The translations under genes were made by a program, and so were the position numbers. Source: Niabella aurantiaca DSM 17617 (GTDB lineage Bacteria; Bacteroidota; Bacteroidia; Chitinophagales; Chitinophagaceae). From it: a stretch of 64,000 bases of DNA. The stretch covers positions 1 through 64,000 of the forward strand of contig NZ_KB893647.1 in assembly GCF_000374125.1 (NCBI RefSeq), read 5' to 3'. The notes under the pieces are model-generated. The model did not search any database. It was given only the letters and a program-made list of their open reading frames with translations, and was not told where the DNA came from. Below are positions 1 to 8,723 of the stretch, piece by piece. Within the stretch, counting starts at the first letter, position 1. Every line of letters begins with the position of its first letter.

Positions 1-200
1 CGTGTCCCAGTGTTGTGAGGTTTTTTTTTACGCTTATCGTTACCCGGAGTACTAATGTTTTTTTCCAGCACCTCCCGACCCAGGTCTTGCCAAATCCTTA
101 CAAACTCGCTTTCATAATCGTAAAAATCCGTAAGTAGGTTCAAACGCTGGAGCTCATCATAACGCTTTTCTGCCGCGTCAAGGTATTCCTGTTTTGTCAT
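1..200 (-). CDS. N-terminal part of an unidentified protein, possibly a transposase, cut by window edge
   Basis: An open frame starts at the ATG at 200 (minus strand) and runs off the left edge without a stop. The visible 66 residues begin MTKQEYLDAAEKRYDEL, contain an acidic/aromatic stretch (DFYDYESEFVRIWQDLG), and end in a lysine-rich segment (KRKKK). The general look resembles the N-termini of Bacteroidota transposases of the ISKra4 type, but that is recollection, not a search result. The catalytic part is outside the window, so neither function nor intactness can be judged. Confidence 0.45.
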   Translation of the reverse strand, partial: MTKQEYLDAAEKRYDELQRLNLLTDFYDYESEFVRIWQDLGREVLEKNISTPGNDKRKKKPHNTGT

Positions 201-374
201 ATTTTATGGGTTTTATTCTTAAATTTAACCCATTCCCCAAAAATAACAGTGCGAAAATCTGAAATGCACCCGTGTTCCCTGCTGTTGCTTTTTTTATGTG
301 ATGGTTGCTATTTTTGCTATCTTTATAGGACGTCATGGGGCCGTCTGTGAAGTTGTGGGGTTACCGTTGCAGCG

Positions 375-388
375 TCCGGTATACCGGA
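375..388. repeat. 14-bp perfect palindrome upstream of the DUF2911 gene
   Basis: TCCGGTATACCGGA is identical to its reverse complement and lies about 65 bases before the DUF2911 start codon. It could be an operator; no second copy was noticed in the window, so this may also be chance. Confidence 0.3.
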
Positions 389-452
389 AGTAAATGATCG
401 ATCAATTAAGTGATTGGCAAACATTTTGCGCATTTTTAAAAAAACGAAATAT

Positions 453-968
453 ATGAAAAAATTATTGTTTCTCTTGGCTGGCTTCTGTTTTGTGATCGGT
501 GTATCTGCTCAAAACGGTGAAAAGAAAAAGCCGGCAAGCCCCCCGGCTTCTGTATCAAAGACCACAGCGTCTGGCGTAACCATTTCGATAAATTATAGTC
601 AACCCTCCGTAAAAGGGCGTACGATCGGGAAGGATGTAGAGCCCAGGGACGGAACGGTATGGCGCGCAGGGGCCAACAAAACCACCCTGTTTGAACTGAG
701 TAAAGATGCCAGCATCGACGGCAAACCCTTGCCTGCAGGTAAATATGGCTTGCACGTGCTGACCAACAACGGGGACTGGACCTTTATTTTCAGCAAAAAA
801 TGGGACCAGTGGGGTACAGAATACAATGAGGCGGATGATGCCCTGCGGGTAACGGTTAAAAGTACCAAACCGGCGAAGTTTGCAGAGACGCTCACTTATA
901 CTATTAGTGAGAAAGGCAGGGTGGCTCTTTTATGGGGCGGCCATGAAGCGGGCTTTACGGTAAAATAG
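453..968 (+). CDS. DUF2911 family secreted protein
   Basis: A 171-residue protein with a clear signal peptide (MKKLLFLLAGFCFVIGVSAQ). The ATG at 453 is preferred over an in-frame ATG at 414 because the signal peptide begins there. The body carries the DUF2911 pattern: a GVTISINYSQPSVKGRTI segment near residue 38, a WRAGANKTT segment near residue 70, and PAGKYGLHVL near residue 90. The family is widespread in Bacteroidota, usually exported, and has no established biochemical role. It stands alone, on the same strand as the biosynthetic cluster that begins about 100 bases downstream, and shows no obvious link with it. Confidence 0.85.
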   Translation: MKKLLFLLAGFCFVIGVSAQNGEKKKPASPPASVSKTTASGVTISINYSQPSVKGRTIGKDVEPRDGTVWRAGANKTTLFELSKDASIDGKPLPAGKYGLHVLTNNGDWTFIFSKKWDQWGTEYNEADDALRVTVKSTKPAKFAETLTYTISEKGRVALLWGGHEAGFTVK

Positions 969-1053
969 CTTACGGGCGTATAAGAAATGTTCTACAGGCC
1001 CATCCATAAAGATGTGGCCTTTTTTAGTGACAAATATGAACGGGTTTTCCCGT

Positions 1054-1061
1054 TAAATTTG
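1054..1061 (+). promoter_or_regulatory. Putative Bacteroidota -7 element before the first cluster ketosynthase
   Basis: TAAATTTG matches TAnnTTTG exactly and ends six bases before the ATG at 1067, implying a very short leader. No convincing -33 TTTG is present at the usual distance, so the call rests on one element only. Confidence 0.4.
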
Positions 1062-1066
1062 CACCA

Positions 1067-2284
1067 ATGAACAGAGTAGTGATCACAGGCCGTGGAATTT
1101 ATTCCTGTATCGGTAAAAACCTTCCGGAGGTAAAAGCATCCCTGTATGAAGGAAGATCGGGGATCATATTTGATCCGGTCCGCAAGGAATTCGGGTACCG
1201 GTCGGCCTTGACCGGTTTTGTAGAGCGGCCCTCCTTAAAAGGACTGCTGGACCGGCGCTCCCGCATTATGCTTCCGGAAGAGGGGGAGTATGCCTATATG
1301 GCCACCATTGAAGCGTTTAAAGAGGCCGGTCTTTCGGAAGAGGATCTGGCGCGGCTGGAGCCGGGCATTCTTTATGGAAACGACAGTTCCGCAAAGGCAG
1401 TGGTCGAATCCACAGACCTGATCCGCGAAAAAAAAGATACCATGCTGGTAGGATCGGCGGCGGTATTTCAAACGCTGAATTCAACGGTTACGATGAACCT
1501 TGCCACAATTTTTAAGCTAAAAGGGATCAATTTGACCGTAAGCGCTGCCTGTGCCAGTGGTTCTCATGCCATCGGCCTGGCCTATATCCTTATAAAGATG
1601 GGGTTGCAGGATTGTATCGTAGCCGGCGGTGCCCAGGAGATCAACCACTTGTCCATGGGTACTTTTGATGCCCTGGGTGCATTTTCCGTAAAAGAAGAGG
1701 CCCCGGAAAAAGCCTCCCGCCCGTTCGACAAAGACCGCGATGGCCTCATCCCCAGTGGCGGCGCTGCTACAGTGATCCTCGAGAGCCTGGAATCCGCCCA
1801 AAAAAGAGGGGCAAAGATCTTAGCAGAGGTGATCGGCTACGGGTTTTCTTCAAACGGGGAGCACATCTCCAACCCTACGGTGGCCGGGCCGGCCAAGTCC
1901 CTGCAAATGGCACTGAATGACGCGGGCCTGGAGCCGGAAGCGATCGATTATATTAATGCGCACGCCACCAGCACCCCGGCGGGGGATGCCAGTGAAGCAA
2001 AGGCCATTGCAGAGGTATTCAGGGATTGTCGGACGCCGGTAAGTTCCACAAAGTCAATGACCGGTCATGAATGCTGGATGGCCGGGGCGAGTGAGATCGT
2101 ATATTCCAGCATTATGATGGAGCATGGATTTATAGCACCCAATATTAATTTTGAGCATCCGGATGCAGACACGGCCGCTTTAAATATTGTAAAAACTACA
2201 ATGAATAAAAATATAGATGTATTTTTGTCCAATTCATTTGGGTTTGGGGGAACCAACTCCACCCTCATCGTAAAAAAGTGGTAA
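1067..2284 (+). CDS. Beta-ketoacyl-ACP synthase (FabF-like) of the polyene cluster
   Basis: A 405-residue condensing enzyme of the KAS II type. The catalytic triad is visible: Cys at about residue 162 in SAACASGSHA, His in INAHATSTPAGD, and His in SMTGHECWMAGAS, so it should be active. The C-terminus has the usual NSFGFGGTN motif. Such enzymes extend acyl-ACP chains by decarboxylative condensation with malonyl-ACP. It is the first gene of a run of cluster genes in one direction and is followed after 9 bases by an acyl carrier protein gene, suggesting co-transcription and a functional pair. By analogy with aryl-polyene and flexirubin clusters it probably takes part in polyene chain building; which step it serves cannot be told from sequence. 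Confidence 0.88.
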   Translation: MNRVVITGRGIYSCIGKNLPEVKASLYEGRSGIIFDPVRKEFGYRSALTGFVERPSLKGLLDRRSRIMLPEEGEYAYMATIEAFKEAGLSEEDLARLEPGILYGNDSSAKAVVESTDLIREKKDTMLVGSAAVFQTLNSTVTMNLATIFKLKGINLTVSAACASGSHAIGLAYILIKMGLQDCIVAGGAQEINHLSMGTFDALGAFSVKEEAPEKASRPFDKDRDGLIPSGGAATVILESLESAQKRGAKILAEVIGYGFSSNGEHISNPTVAGPAKSLQMALNDAGLEPEAIDYINAHATSTPAGDASEAKAIAEVFRDCRTPVSSTKSMTGHECWMAGASEIVYSSIMMEHGFIAPNINFEHPDADTAALNIVKTTMNKNIDVFLSNSFGFGGTNSTLIVKKW

Positions 2285-2293
2285 TTTGAGCTG

Positions 2294-2554
2294 ATGCTAA
2301 GCATGGATAAAATAATAAGCACAACCAACGCGTTCCTGGTAGATGAATTTGAGGCTGATGCTGACCTGATAAAGCCGGAGGCCAACCTCAAAGAGGTGCT
2401 GGACCTGGACAGTCTTGATTATATTGATCTGGTAGTAGCCCTGGAAAGTAATTTTCATTTCAAAGTACAGCCCGGCGATTTTCTGCCGCTGGTTACCTTT
2501 AGTGATTTCTATAATTATATAAACGCACAGATCCGGAAAAAGGAAGTGGCATAA
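2294..2554 (+). CDS. Acyl carrier protein
   Basis: An 86-residue acidic protein with the phosphopantetheine attachment motif LDLDSLDYIDLV; the modified serine is residue 40. An alternative ATG at 2303 would remove three residues. It carries the growing acyl chain as a thioester for the cluster ketosynthases. It lies 9 bases after the ketosynthase gene. A second, different carrier protein is encoded at 9328, so the cluster may hold separate carriers for starter/head-group and chain, or for two chains. Confidence 0.88.
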   Translation: MLSMDKIISTTNAFLVDEFEADADLIKPEANLKEVLDLDSLDYIDLVVALESNFHFKVQPGDFLPLVTFSDFYNYINAQIRKKEVA

Positions 2555-2833
2555 CTCCTGATTTTTATTTTATTGTGTCGGCTGCAGTACAAAGGGCAGC
2601 ATTGTTGCCACGCTCGCTTGTGCTCCTGTGCAGGGGGCAGCAGTTTTTTTGAGAATTGCATAAGGGACAATCGGGACTGGTGCGATATACTGCTGTGCAG
2701 AACAATCAGCCCCGGAGTTTATATCCGCGTACTGCTATGTCCGCCAAATCCTCCCCGTCACACAAGAATTGGTAAAGGCCCCACGCATTCTGGCAGGCTT
2801 CCTATATTTGATACTTTAATGCAATCAATTTAA

Positions 2834-3724
2834 ATGGCAAACTGGGACGGAAGCTCCAAGGGAAACAAACTGGGCTACAGCATTTTTATCGGTCTTCTTA
2901 AAGCCGGAGGCACGGCACCCGCTTATTTCCTGCTGCGGTTTGTTGCCTTTTATTACTTTTTATTCAGCACCCGGGCCAACCAGGCCATAAAATATTATCT
3001 GCAGCAGCGTCTTCAGTTTTCAGGTCTGAAGGCCATCAGGCTCCGCTATCAGAATTATTACTGGTTCGGCCAGGCATTAATCGACCGGATCGTTATGATG
3101 AGCGGCATCCGGAACAGGTTCACGTTTAACTTTGAAGGAGAGGAACATCTCCGGGAAATGGTAGCCGCAGGAAACGGCGGCTTGCTGCTGAGCGCCCATA
3201 TCGGCAACTGGGAAATTGCAGGACATTTGTTAAAACGGTTGCAGACAAAGATCAATATTGTGATGTATGATGGCGAACAGCAGCAAATAAAAGAATACCT
3301 CGATGGGGTAACGGGTGAGCGCAATGCACGTATTATTGTAATAAAGGATAATATCAGCCATATTTATGAAATTATGGAGGCCTTAAACAAGAATGAACTG
3401 GTTTGCATGCATTCCGACCGGTTCCTGGATGGAAATAAGACATTGGTTGCTCATTTTCTGGGAGCGCCTGCACAATTTCCCGCCGGTCCGTTTACCATTG
3501 CCGCCAAACTGCCGGTACCGGTTTCTTTTGTTTTTGCTTTAAAAGAGTCCGGCAGGCAGTATCATTTTTTTGCCACGAAGGGCGAAGTGTACCGGAATCA
3601 TCCGGAAAAGGACGCCCCGGCGGCCATTTTAAATGATTTTGTGCAGGAAATGACGGATAAGGTCCGGCGATACCCCGCACAATGGTATAACTATTATCCC
3701 TTCTGGAATGAGGATAAAAAATAA
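2834..3724 (+). CDS. LpxL-like lysophospholipid/lipid A acyltransferase family protein
   Basis: A 296-residue protein of the LpxL/HtrB (LPLAT) family, with an N-terminal hydrophobic anchor around residues 25-48 and the catalytic HxxxxE-type motif HIGNWE at about residues 122-127. Relatives transfer acyl chains from acyl-ACP to lipid acceptors at the inner membrane. Aryl-polyene and flexirubin clusters commonly carry such an enzyme, which fits transfer of the finished polyene acyl chain onto a lipid or onto a dialkylresorcinol partner. It is separated from the ACP gene by 279 bases in which no convincing gene is seen. Confidence 0.85.
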   Translation: MANWDGSSKGNKLGYSIFIGLLKAGGTAPAYFLLRFVAFYYFLFSTRANQAIKYYLQQRLQFSGLKAIRLRYQNYYWFGQALIDRIVMMSGIRNRFTFNFEGEEHLREMVAAGNGGLLLSAHIGNWEIAGHLLKRLQTKINIVMYDGEQQQIKEYLDGVTGERNARIIVIKDNISHIYEIMEALNKNELVCMHSDRFLDGNKTLVAHFLGAPAQFPAGPFTIAAKLPVPVSFVFALKESGRQYHFFATKGEVYRNHPEKDAPAAILNDFVQEMTDKVRRYPAQWYNYYPFWNEDKK

Positions 3725-4064
3725 AAAAGGTGCCCGCATTGTCTTCCTGTCTCCAATTGCCCGGGATTGTTCAGCAGCTAAAGGTACAGTTAGTGATCAA
3801 TGGATTCTGAAACACCTGTCCAACCGCTCGCCCGGGGCGGAAGCTCAGAACGTCAACGGCTTTTGATACAATCCCTTTTTGGCCGATCCGGCTCTTCTGC
3901 GGGATCAGCCGGATGGAGCAGAAAGCAACCTATAGCCGGGAGGTACAAAAGTATCCAGGGACGGCGATGTAAATACCGGGCGGGCAGAAAAACTCCCGTT
4001 GCAAACCAAAGTTTCTGTAATTTTAGCGCGTTGGCCTTGTGAAACGCCAACTGTTTATTAGAGT
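3725..4064. other. 340-base gap without a recognised gene
   Basis: Short open frames on both strands have no recognisable protein features and run across one another. No hairpin followed by a T-run and no clear promoter consensus was identified. The gap may mark a rearrangement inside the cluster, since the flanking genes are otherwise closely packed. Confidence 0.4.
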
Positions 4065-4481
4065 ATGAGCATAGCCAAGGATATTTTACCTTATATTCCG
4101 CAACGGCCGCCTTTTGTGATGGTACAAACGCTGGAGCGCTCCGACAGTGAAGGAGCCGCCACACGCTTTACAGTAACAGAAGATAATATTTTAGTGGAAG
4201 CCGGGTTTTTGAAAGAACCCGGATTGGTAGAGAATATTGCCCAGACTGCGGCAGCGCGGATCGGTTACAGCTGTCTGCAGGAGCAAAAGCCGGTACCGGT
4301 TGGTTTTATCGGGGCTGTTCAGCAATTAAAAATAAACCGGCTCCCCCGGGTAGGCGAAATACTCGAAACCAGCATTTCCATCAAAAACCAGGTTTTCAAT
4401 GCAACAATTGTCGATGGGGCCATCGCTATAAATGGCGATGTCATCGCATCCTGCGAAATGCGCATATTTGTTGCAGAATAA
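4065..4481 (+). CDS. Hotdog-fold 3-hydroxyacyl-ACP dehydratase-like protein (ApeP/FabZ-like)
   Basis: A 138-residue protein that starts with DILPYIPQRPPFVMVQ, the typical beginning of the FabZ-like hotdog proteins of aryl-polyene clusters, followed by VENIAQTAAARIGY on the central helix. It lacks the canonical GHFPxxPxxPG segment that the second dehydratase (13929) has, so it may be a non-catalytic partner or a dehydratase with a different active site. The family removes water from 3-hydroxyacyl-ACP to give the conjugated double bonds of polyenes. It starts a tight run with the thioesterase and ketosynthase genes downstream. Confidence 0.78.
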   Translation: MSIAKDILPYIPQRPPFVMVQTLERSDSEGAATRFTVTEDNILVEAGFLKEPGLVENIAQTAAARIGYSCLQEQKPVPVGFIGAVQQLKINRLPRVGEILETSISIKNQVFNATIVDGAIAINGDVIASCEMRIFVAE

Positions 4482-4514
4482 AATTGCCGGATTATATACG
4501 TGGAAATAAAAAGA

Positions 4515-4934
4515 ATGAAGGAGCTTACAGATACAACCGAGGTTTTGATCCGTTTTAACGAAGCAGACCCGCTGGGTATTGTTTGGCACGGTCATTATAT
4601 CCGCTATTTTGAAGACGGCCGTGAGGCCCTCGGAAAAAAATACGGGATCGGGTATCTTGATTTTTTTAAGGAAAATGTGGTAGTGCCGATCGTTCATACC
4701 GAATGCAACTATAAAAAATCACTCAGGTTTGGCGAAACGGTGCTGGTGGAGACGATTTACATGCCCTGCGAGGCCGCCAAGATCATTTTCCGCTACAATC
4801 TTTACAAGGCATCGGACAGATCCCTTGTGGCTACGGGAAGTACCACCCAGGTTTTCCTGGATAAGGATACCCAAACCCTTTTATTGAACAATCCTCCTTT
4901 TTTTGAGGCGTGGAAGCAAAAATTTGTGAAGTAA
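4515..4934 (+). CDS. 4-hydroxybenzoyl-CoA thioesterase-type hotdog acyl thioesterase
   Basis: About 139 residues. The 4HBT signature is clear: RFNEADPLGIVWHGHYIRYFEDGRE, with the catalytic Asp in EADPLGIVWHGHY. The ATG at 4515 (MKELTDTTEV) is chosen; a GTG at 4500 would add five residues. The enzyme hydrolyses acyl-CoA or acyl-ACP thioesters in the cytoplasm, and clusters of this type usually contain one. It follows the dehydratase-like gene after about 30 bases and almost touches the next ketosynthase gene, so all three are probably one transcript. Confidence 0.85.
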   Translation: MKELTDTTEVLIRFNEADPLGIVWHGHYIRYFEDGREALGKKYGIGYLDFFKENVVVPIVHTECNYKKSLRFGETVLVETIYMPCEAAKIIFRYNLYKASDRSLVATGSTTQVFLDKDTQTLLLNNPPFFEAWKQKFVK

Positions 4935-4939
4935 CGGGA

Positions 4940-6064
4940 ATGAAGAAGGTATTCGTTTTATCTCAGAATATTGTTTCCCCCCTGGGCAACACTGTGAAAG
5001 AAAACTTTGACGCGCTGTGTGCCGGCCGCACGGCAGTAGCCGTACACCAGGATGCCTCCAGAAGCGAAGTGCCTTTTTGTGCGGCCTTGCTGCCTCCGGC
5101 GTTTTTTGCTACAGATACCACTTCATTTACTCCTTTTGAATATGTATTGAAAGCTTCTGTTACCGATGCGGTAAAACAGGCTGGAATTGATACTACAGAT
5201 CCGGATACGCTATTGATACTATCCTCCACCAAGGGCAATATTGGCCGGCTGGAGCAGCAGCCGGTTACAAAAGAGCTGAAAAAGGAGATCGGGCTAACCG
5301 TTTCCGCAGAGAAGCTTGCAGCGCATTTTGGGTTCGTTCACCGGCCGATGATTGTTTCGCATGCCTGTATCTCGGGTACCCTGGCCATTATTACGGCAAA
5401 AAGACTGCTGGAAGCCGGTAAGTACAAGACCGTTGTCGTAGCTGGTGCCGATCTGATCACCCGGTTTATCCTGTCGGGGTTTCAATCATTTCATGCGGTG
5501 AGCGATACACTGTGCAAACCATTTGATGCCAACAGGAGCGGGATCAATCTTGGAGAGGCGGCGGCAACCATCGTGCTTTCTACCCGGCCGGAACCGGAGG
5601 GGATCATCATAAGTGGTGGCGGTGTAAGTAATGATGCCAATCATATCTCCGGCCCGTCCCGCACCGGCGAGGAATTATTTATCGCCATCGACCGTGCAAT
5701 GAAAGAGGCGGGGGTGGGTACGGATACAGTTGATTTTATTTCCGCGCATGGAACGGCCACTATGTACAACGATGATATGGAGAGCCGGGCCATTAACCTG
5801 GCGGGATTGCAGGATGTTCCGGTAAACAGCCTCAAAGGCTATTATGGCCATACTTTGGGCGCCGCCGGGCTGCTGGAAACCGTCATCAGTATCGAATCCG
5901 CCCGGAACAATACGATCATCCCCACAAAGGGGTTTGAGACATCCGGAACGGTAAAACCCATCAATATTTGCAGTGCATTGACAGAAAAGCCGGTCCGGGC
6001 CTTTTTAAAGACCGCGTCGGGCTTTGGCGGGTGTAATGCAGCGATCGTGGTTCGTAAAGTTTAA
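4940..6064 (+). CDS. Beta-ketoacyl synthase of the polyene cluster
   Basis: A 374-residue condensing enzyme. The start is placed at the ATG at 4940 (MKKVFVLSQNIVSPLGNT); an upstream ATG at 4910 would overlap the thioesterase gene. The catalytic residues are present: Cys at about residue 143 in SHACISGT, His in SAHGTATMYNDD, His in GYYGHTLGAAG. It is shorter than FabF (about 410 residues), as seen for cluster-specific ketosynthases. A gap of about 220 bases with a GC-rich hairpin (CCGCTCC/GGAGCGG, 6225-6253) follows before the methyltransferase gene. Confidence 0.86.
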   Translation: MKKVFVLSQNIVSPLGNTVKENFDALCAGRTAVAVHQDASRSEVPFCAALLPPAFFATDTTSFTPFEYVLKASVTDAVKQAGIDTTDPDTLLILSSTKGNIGRLEQQPVTKELKKEIGLTVSAEKLAAHFGFVHRPMIVSHACISGTLAIITAKRLLEAGKYKTVVVAGADLITRFILSGFQSFHAVSDTLCKPFDANRSGINLGEAAATIVLSTRPEPEGIIISGGGVSNDANHISGPSRTGEELFIAIDRAMKEAGVGTDTVDFISAHGTATMYNDDMESRAINLAGLQDVPVNSLKGYYGHTLGAAGLLETVISIESARNNTIIPTKGFETSGTVKPINICSALTEKPVRAFLKTASGFGGCNAAIVVRKV

Positions 6065-6287
6065 AGGCCTAAAAGTATAAGGCCCCGGGTACTGTCGGAA
6101 GATTTGAAGATCTTGAAATATGGAGGTTTTCTGGGGAAGGGTCAAAGGCGATCTGAAGCGGTTGCTTAAAAGACCCTTTTATCGAGGACCGGTTCTTATC
6201 CGGATTGATCAACCGTTAAGGGCGCCGCTCCTGAAGAAAGAGCAGGGGAGCGGAATGCCTGAGCATTAAAAATTTTAAACTTAAATA

Positions 6288-7370
6288 ATGATAGATTTCT
6301 ACAAAGGAGAACACTATTCGGCTATGGAAGGGAAACACATGGCACAGATCATCGCTCATGGTCCCATTGTATTCCAGGTTGCGCGTGTTTTAAGGGATAA
6401 GCAGATCTTAAAAGTGGTGGAAGATGCCCGCGGCGGTGGGATCGCATTACAGGATATTTGTGAAAAAGTAGGTCTTTCTGAATATGCGGTGCGTGTATTG
6501 CTGGAGGCCGCACTGGGCATGCACCTGGTAAAATATACGGATGATGAAAAGTTTGCATTGACCAAAACGGGTTATTTTATCCTGCATGATCCGCTGACCA
6601 ATGTGAACATGAATTTTGTACAGGACATCTGCTATAAGGCCATGTATCATTTGCAGGAAGCGGTTGAAACCGGCAAGCCGGCCGGGCTGCCGGAGCTGGG
6701 CAACTGGTCCACGGTATATGAAGGGCTGTCGCAACTGACGCCGCAACAGCAGAAGAGCTGGTTTGAGTACGATCATTTTTTCTCCGACATCGCATTTCCG
6801 CCGGTATTAAAGCATATTTATAAACCGGAGAATCATATTAAAAAGCTGCTGGAAATAGGAGGCAACACCGGTAAATGGGCCCTGGCTTCCACCCGGTTTG
6901 ATGAAGCGGTGAAGATCACCATTGTGGACCTGCCCGGGCAGGCAGCCATGGCAAAAAAGAATATTGATGAACTGGGGCTGACGGACCGGGTTGATTTCTA
7001 TCCGGCCAATGTACTGGACGAATCTGTGGTCTTTCCCCAGGGATATGATGCGGTTTGGATGAGCCAGTTCCTCGACTGTTTTTCTGAAGATGAAATAGTG
7101 TCCATTATGAAACGGTGCGGGGCTGCACTGAATGCTGATGGCAGTATTTATATACTGGAAGCATTCTGGGATAACCAGCGGTTCGAGACCTCGGCCTTCT
7201 GTATTCAGCAGTTATCGATTTATTTTACAGCCATTGCCAATGGCAACAGCCAGATGTATGACTCGAGGGTATTTAAAAAATGTGTGGAAAAAGCAGGCTT
7301 TGAAATTGTGGAACAGATCGATGGCATCGGGCTCAGTCACACATTATTGAAATGTAAAAAGAAGAATTAA
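6288..7370 (+). CDS. SAM-dependent class I methyltransferase with N-terminal winged-helix domain
   Basis: A 360-residue protein built like small-molecule O-/C-methyltransferases: an N-terminal helix-turn-helix-like dimerisation region (residues about 30-100, including ICEKVGLSEYAVRVLLEA) and a Rossmann methyltransferase domain with the SAM-binding motif LEIGGNTGKWAL from about residue 187, and VWMSQFLDCFSEDE further on. In an aryl-polyene/flexirubin setting a methyltransferase would be expected to methylate the aryl head group, but substrate and atom (C or O) cannot be read from sequence. The gene sits 59 bases before the halogenase-like gene. Confidence 0.82.
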   Translation: MIDFYKGEHYSAMEGKHMAQIIAHGPIVFQVARVLRDKQILKVVEDARGGGIALQDICEKVGLSEYAVRVLLEAALGMHLVKYTDDEKFALTKTGYFILHDPLTNVNMNFVQDICYKAMYHLQEAVETGKPAGLPELGNWSTVYEGLSQLTPQQQKSWFEYDHFFSDIAFPPVLKHIYKPENHIKKLLEIGGNTGKWALASTRFDEAVKITIVDLPGQAAMAKKNIDELGLTDRVDFYPANVLDESVVFPQGYDAVWMSQFLDCFSEDEIVSIMKRCGAALNADGSIYILEAFWDNQRFETSAFCIQQLSIYFTAIANGNSQMYDSRVFKKCVEKAGFEIVEQIDGIGLSHTLLKCKKKN

Positions 7371-7429
7371 CTTTGGTTGTTCAGAAAAGAAAAAACGGCG
7401 GATCACATTTGTAAATCAGAAATTAAGTT

Positions 7430-8704
7430 ATGCAAAGGGAACAAACAGATGTATTAGTGATTGGCGCAGGGCCGGCGGGAACTGTAGCCGGGGCCATTGT
7501 AAATAAAGCGGGATATAAAGTAACAGTAGTAGAAAAGATGAAATTTCCGCGTTTTGTCATCGGGGAAAGCCTGCTGCCCCGCTGCATGGAAGCATTGGAA
7601 GAAGCAGGATTGCTGGATAGCGTATTAAAAGTCGGCTTCCAGCGGAAGACCGGTGCCAAATTTGTACAGGATGGGGTGATCTGCGATTACTCCTTCTCCG
7701 ACCAGTTTACAGACGGCTGGAACCATGCTTACCAGGTGACCCGGGCAGATTTTGATAAGGCCCTGGCAGACGGCCTGGAAGCGCAGGGGGTATCTATTGA
7801 ATATGAAGCAACCGTTACCGCGATCGAGTTCCGGGAAGACGGATCATCGGTTACCACTGTAACGGATGCGAAGGGCAATGAAAAGCAGATCGAAGCAAAG
7901 TTCATCATTGATGGAAGTGGTTACGGGCGGGTCATTCCGCGTTTATTTGGGCTGGACAAGCCTTCCAACCTATCTCCGCGCAAGGCGCTGTTTGTACACA
8001 TCAATGATGTAAACCGCCAGATGGATGATGAGCCGGACCGTATTACGGTGATCGTGCACAAACCGGATATTTGGGTATGGGTGATCCCGTTTGCTACCGG
8101 TGTTACCTCGGTTGGGTTTGTAGGCGATCCGGCTTTCTTTGAAAAATATACCGGTACGCCGGAAGAACAGCTGCGGGCCGCAATTGCGGATGAGCCCTAT
8201 ATTGCCGAACGGATGAAGGGGGTGGAATTTTTATGGGAGCCCAGAATCCTGCAGTCCTGGTCCAGCACAACCGAGAAATTTTATGGAAAGGGCTTCGTGC
8301 TGACCGGAAATGTAACGGAGTTCCTGGATCCGGTGTTTTCTTCCGGGGTGACCCTTGCCACGGTTTCCAGCCAGATCGCCGGTAAGCTGGTGGTACGGCA
8401 TTTAAAAGGCGAACCGGTAGATTGGGATAAAGACTATACCGAGGTGATGATGCAGGGAGTGAATACTTTCAGGAGTTATGTAATGGGCTGGTACGATACC
8501 ACGCTGCACACCATTTTCTTTGCAAAGGACCAGAATCCGGACATTAAGAAAATGATCTGCTCTGTACTTGCCGGATACGTATGGGATACGGATAACCCGT
8601 ATGTAAAGGAGCACGACACCGCATTGCATAAGCTGGCCAAGACCATCCGGCTGAGGGACAGTATCGAATACATTAACAACGGATTTAAAGATAAGGAGCA
8701 GTAG
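7430..8704 (+). CDS. Probable flavin-dependent halogenase (FAD-dependent, PrnA/PltA-like fold)
   Basis: A 424-residue flavoprotein. The FAD-binding GAGPAG motif is at residues 12-17. Further in are a lysine in a GFQRKTGAKF context (about residue 73), the halogenase hallmark WxWxIP as WVWVIP (about residues 215-220), and FxxPxxSxG as FLDPVFSSG (about residues 298-306). These three features together separate flavin-dependent halogenases from the related monooxygenases. The family uses FADH2, oxygen and halide to make a hypohalous intermediate that the lysine passes to an aromatic substrate. Chlorinated flexirubins are known from Bacteroidota, so ring chlorination of the polyene head group is the natural guess. 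Without tests a non-halogenating oxidoreductase remains possible. It is followed closely by a ketosynthase-like gene. Confidence 0.78.
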   Translation: MQREQTDVLVIGAGPAGTVAGAIVNKAGYKVTVVEKMKFPRFVIGESLLPRCMEALEEAGLLDSVLKVGFQRKTGAKFVQDGVICDYSFSDQFTDGWNHAYQVTRADFDKALADGLEAQGVSIEYEATVTAIEFREDGSSVTTVTDAKGNEKQIEAKFIIDGSGYGRVIPRLFGLDKPSNLSPRKALFVHINDVNRQMDDEPDRITVIVHKPDIWVWVIPFATGVTSVGFVGDPAFFEKYTGTPEEQLRAAIADEPYIAERMKGVEFLWEPRILQSWSSTTEKFYGKGFVLTGNVTEFLDPVFSSGVTLATVSSQIAGKLVVRHLKGEPVDWDKDYTEVMMQGVNTFRSYVMGWYDTTLHTIFFAKDQNPDIKKMICSVLAGYVWDTDNPYVKEHDTALHKLAKTIRLRDSIEYINNGFKDKEQ

Positions 8705-8723
8705 GGGTTTGAACCAGGCCAGT

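Noticed and set aside
2573-2833. 86-codon open frame between the ACP and acyltransferase genes
   Set aside because: Composition is Cys/Arg/Pro-rich and shows no domain or signal; its stop abuts the next start by chance. It is treated as non-coding.
3800-4042. 80-codon open frame before the dehydratase-like gene
   Set aside because: Arg/Gly/Ser-rich sequence without family resemblance, with a competing frame on the other strand.
6225-6253. GC hairpin before the methyltransferase as a terminator
   Set aside because: No T-run follows, and it lies inside a cluster that is probably transcribed through.
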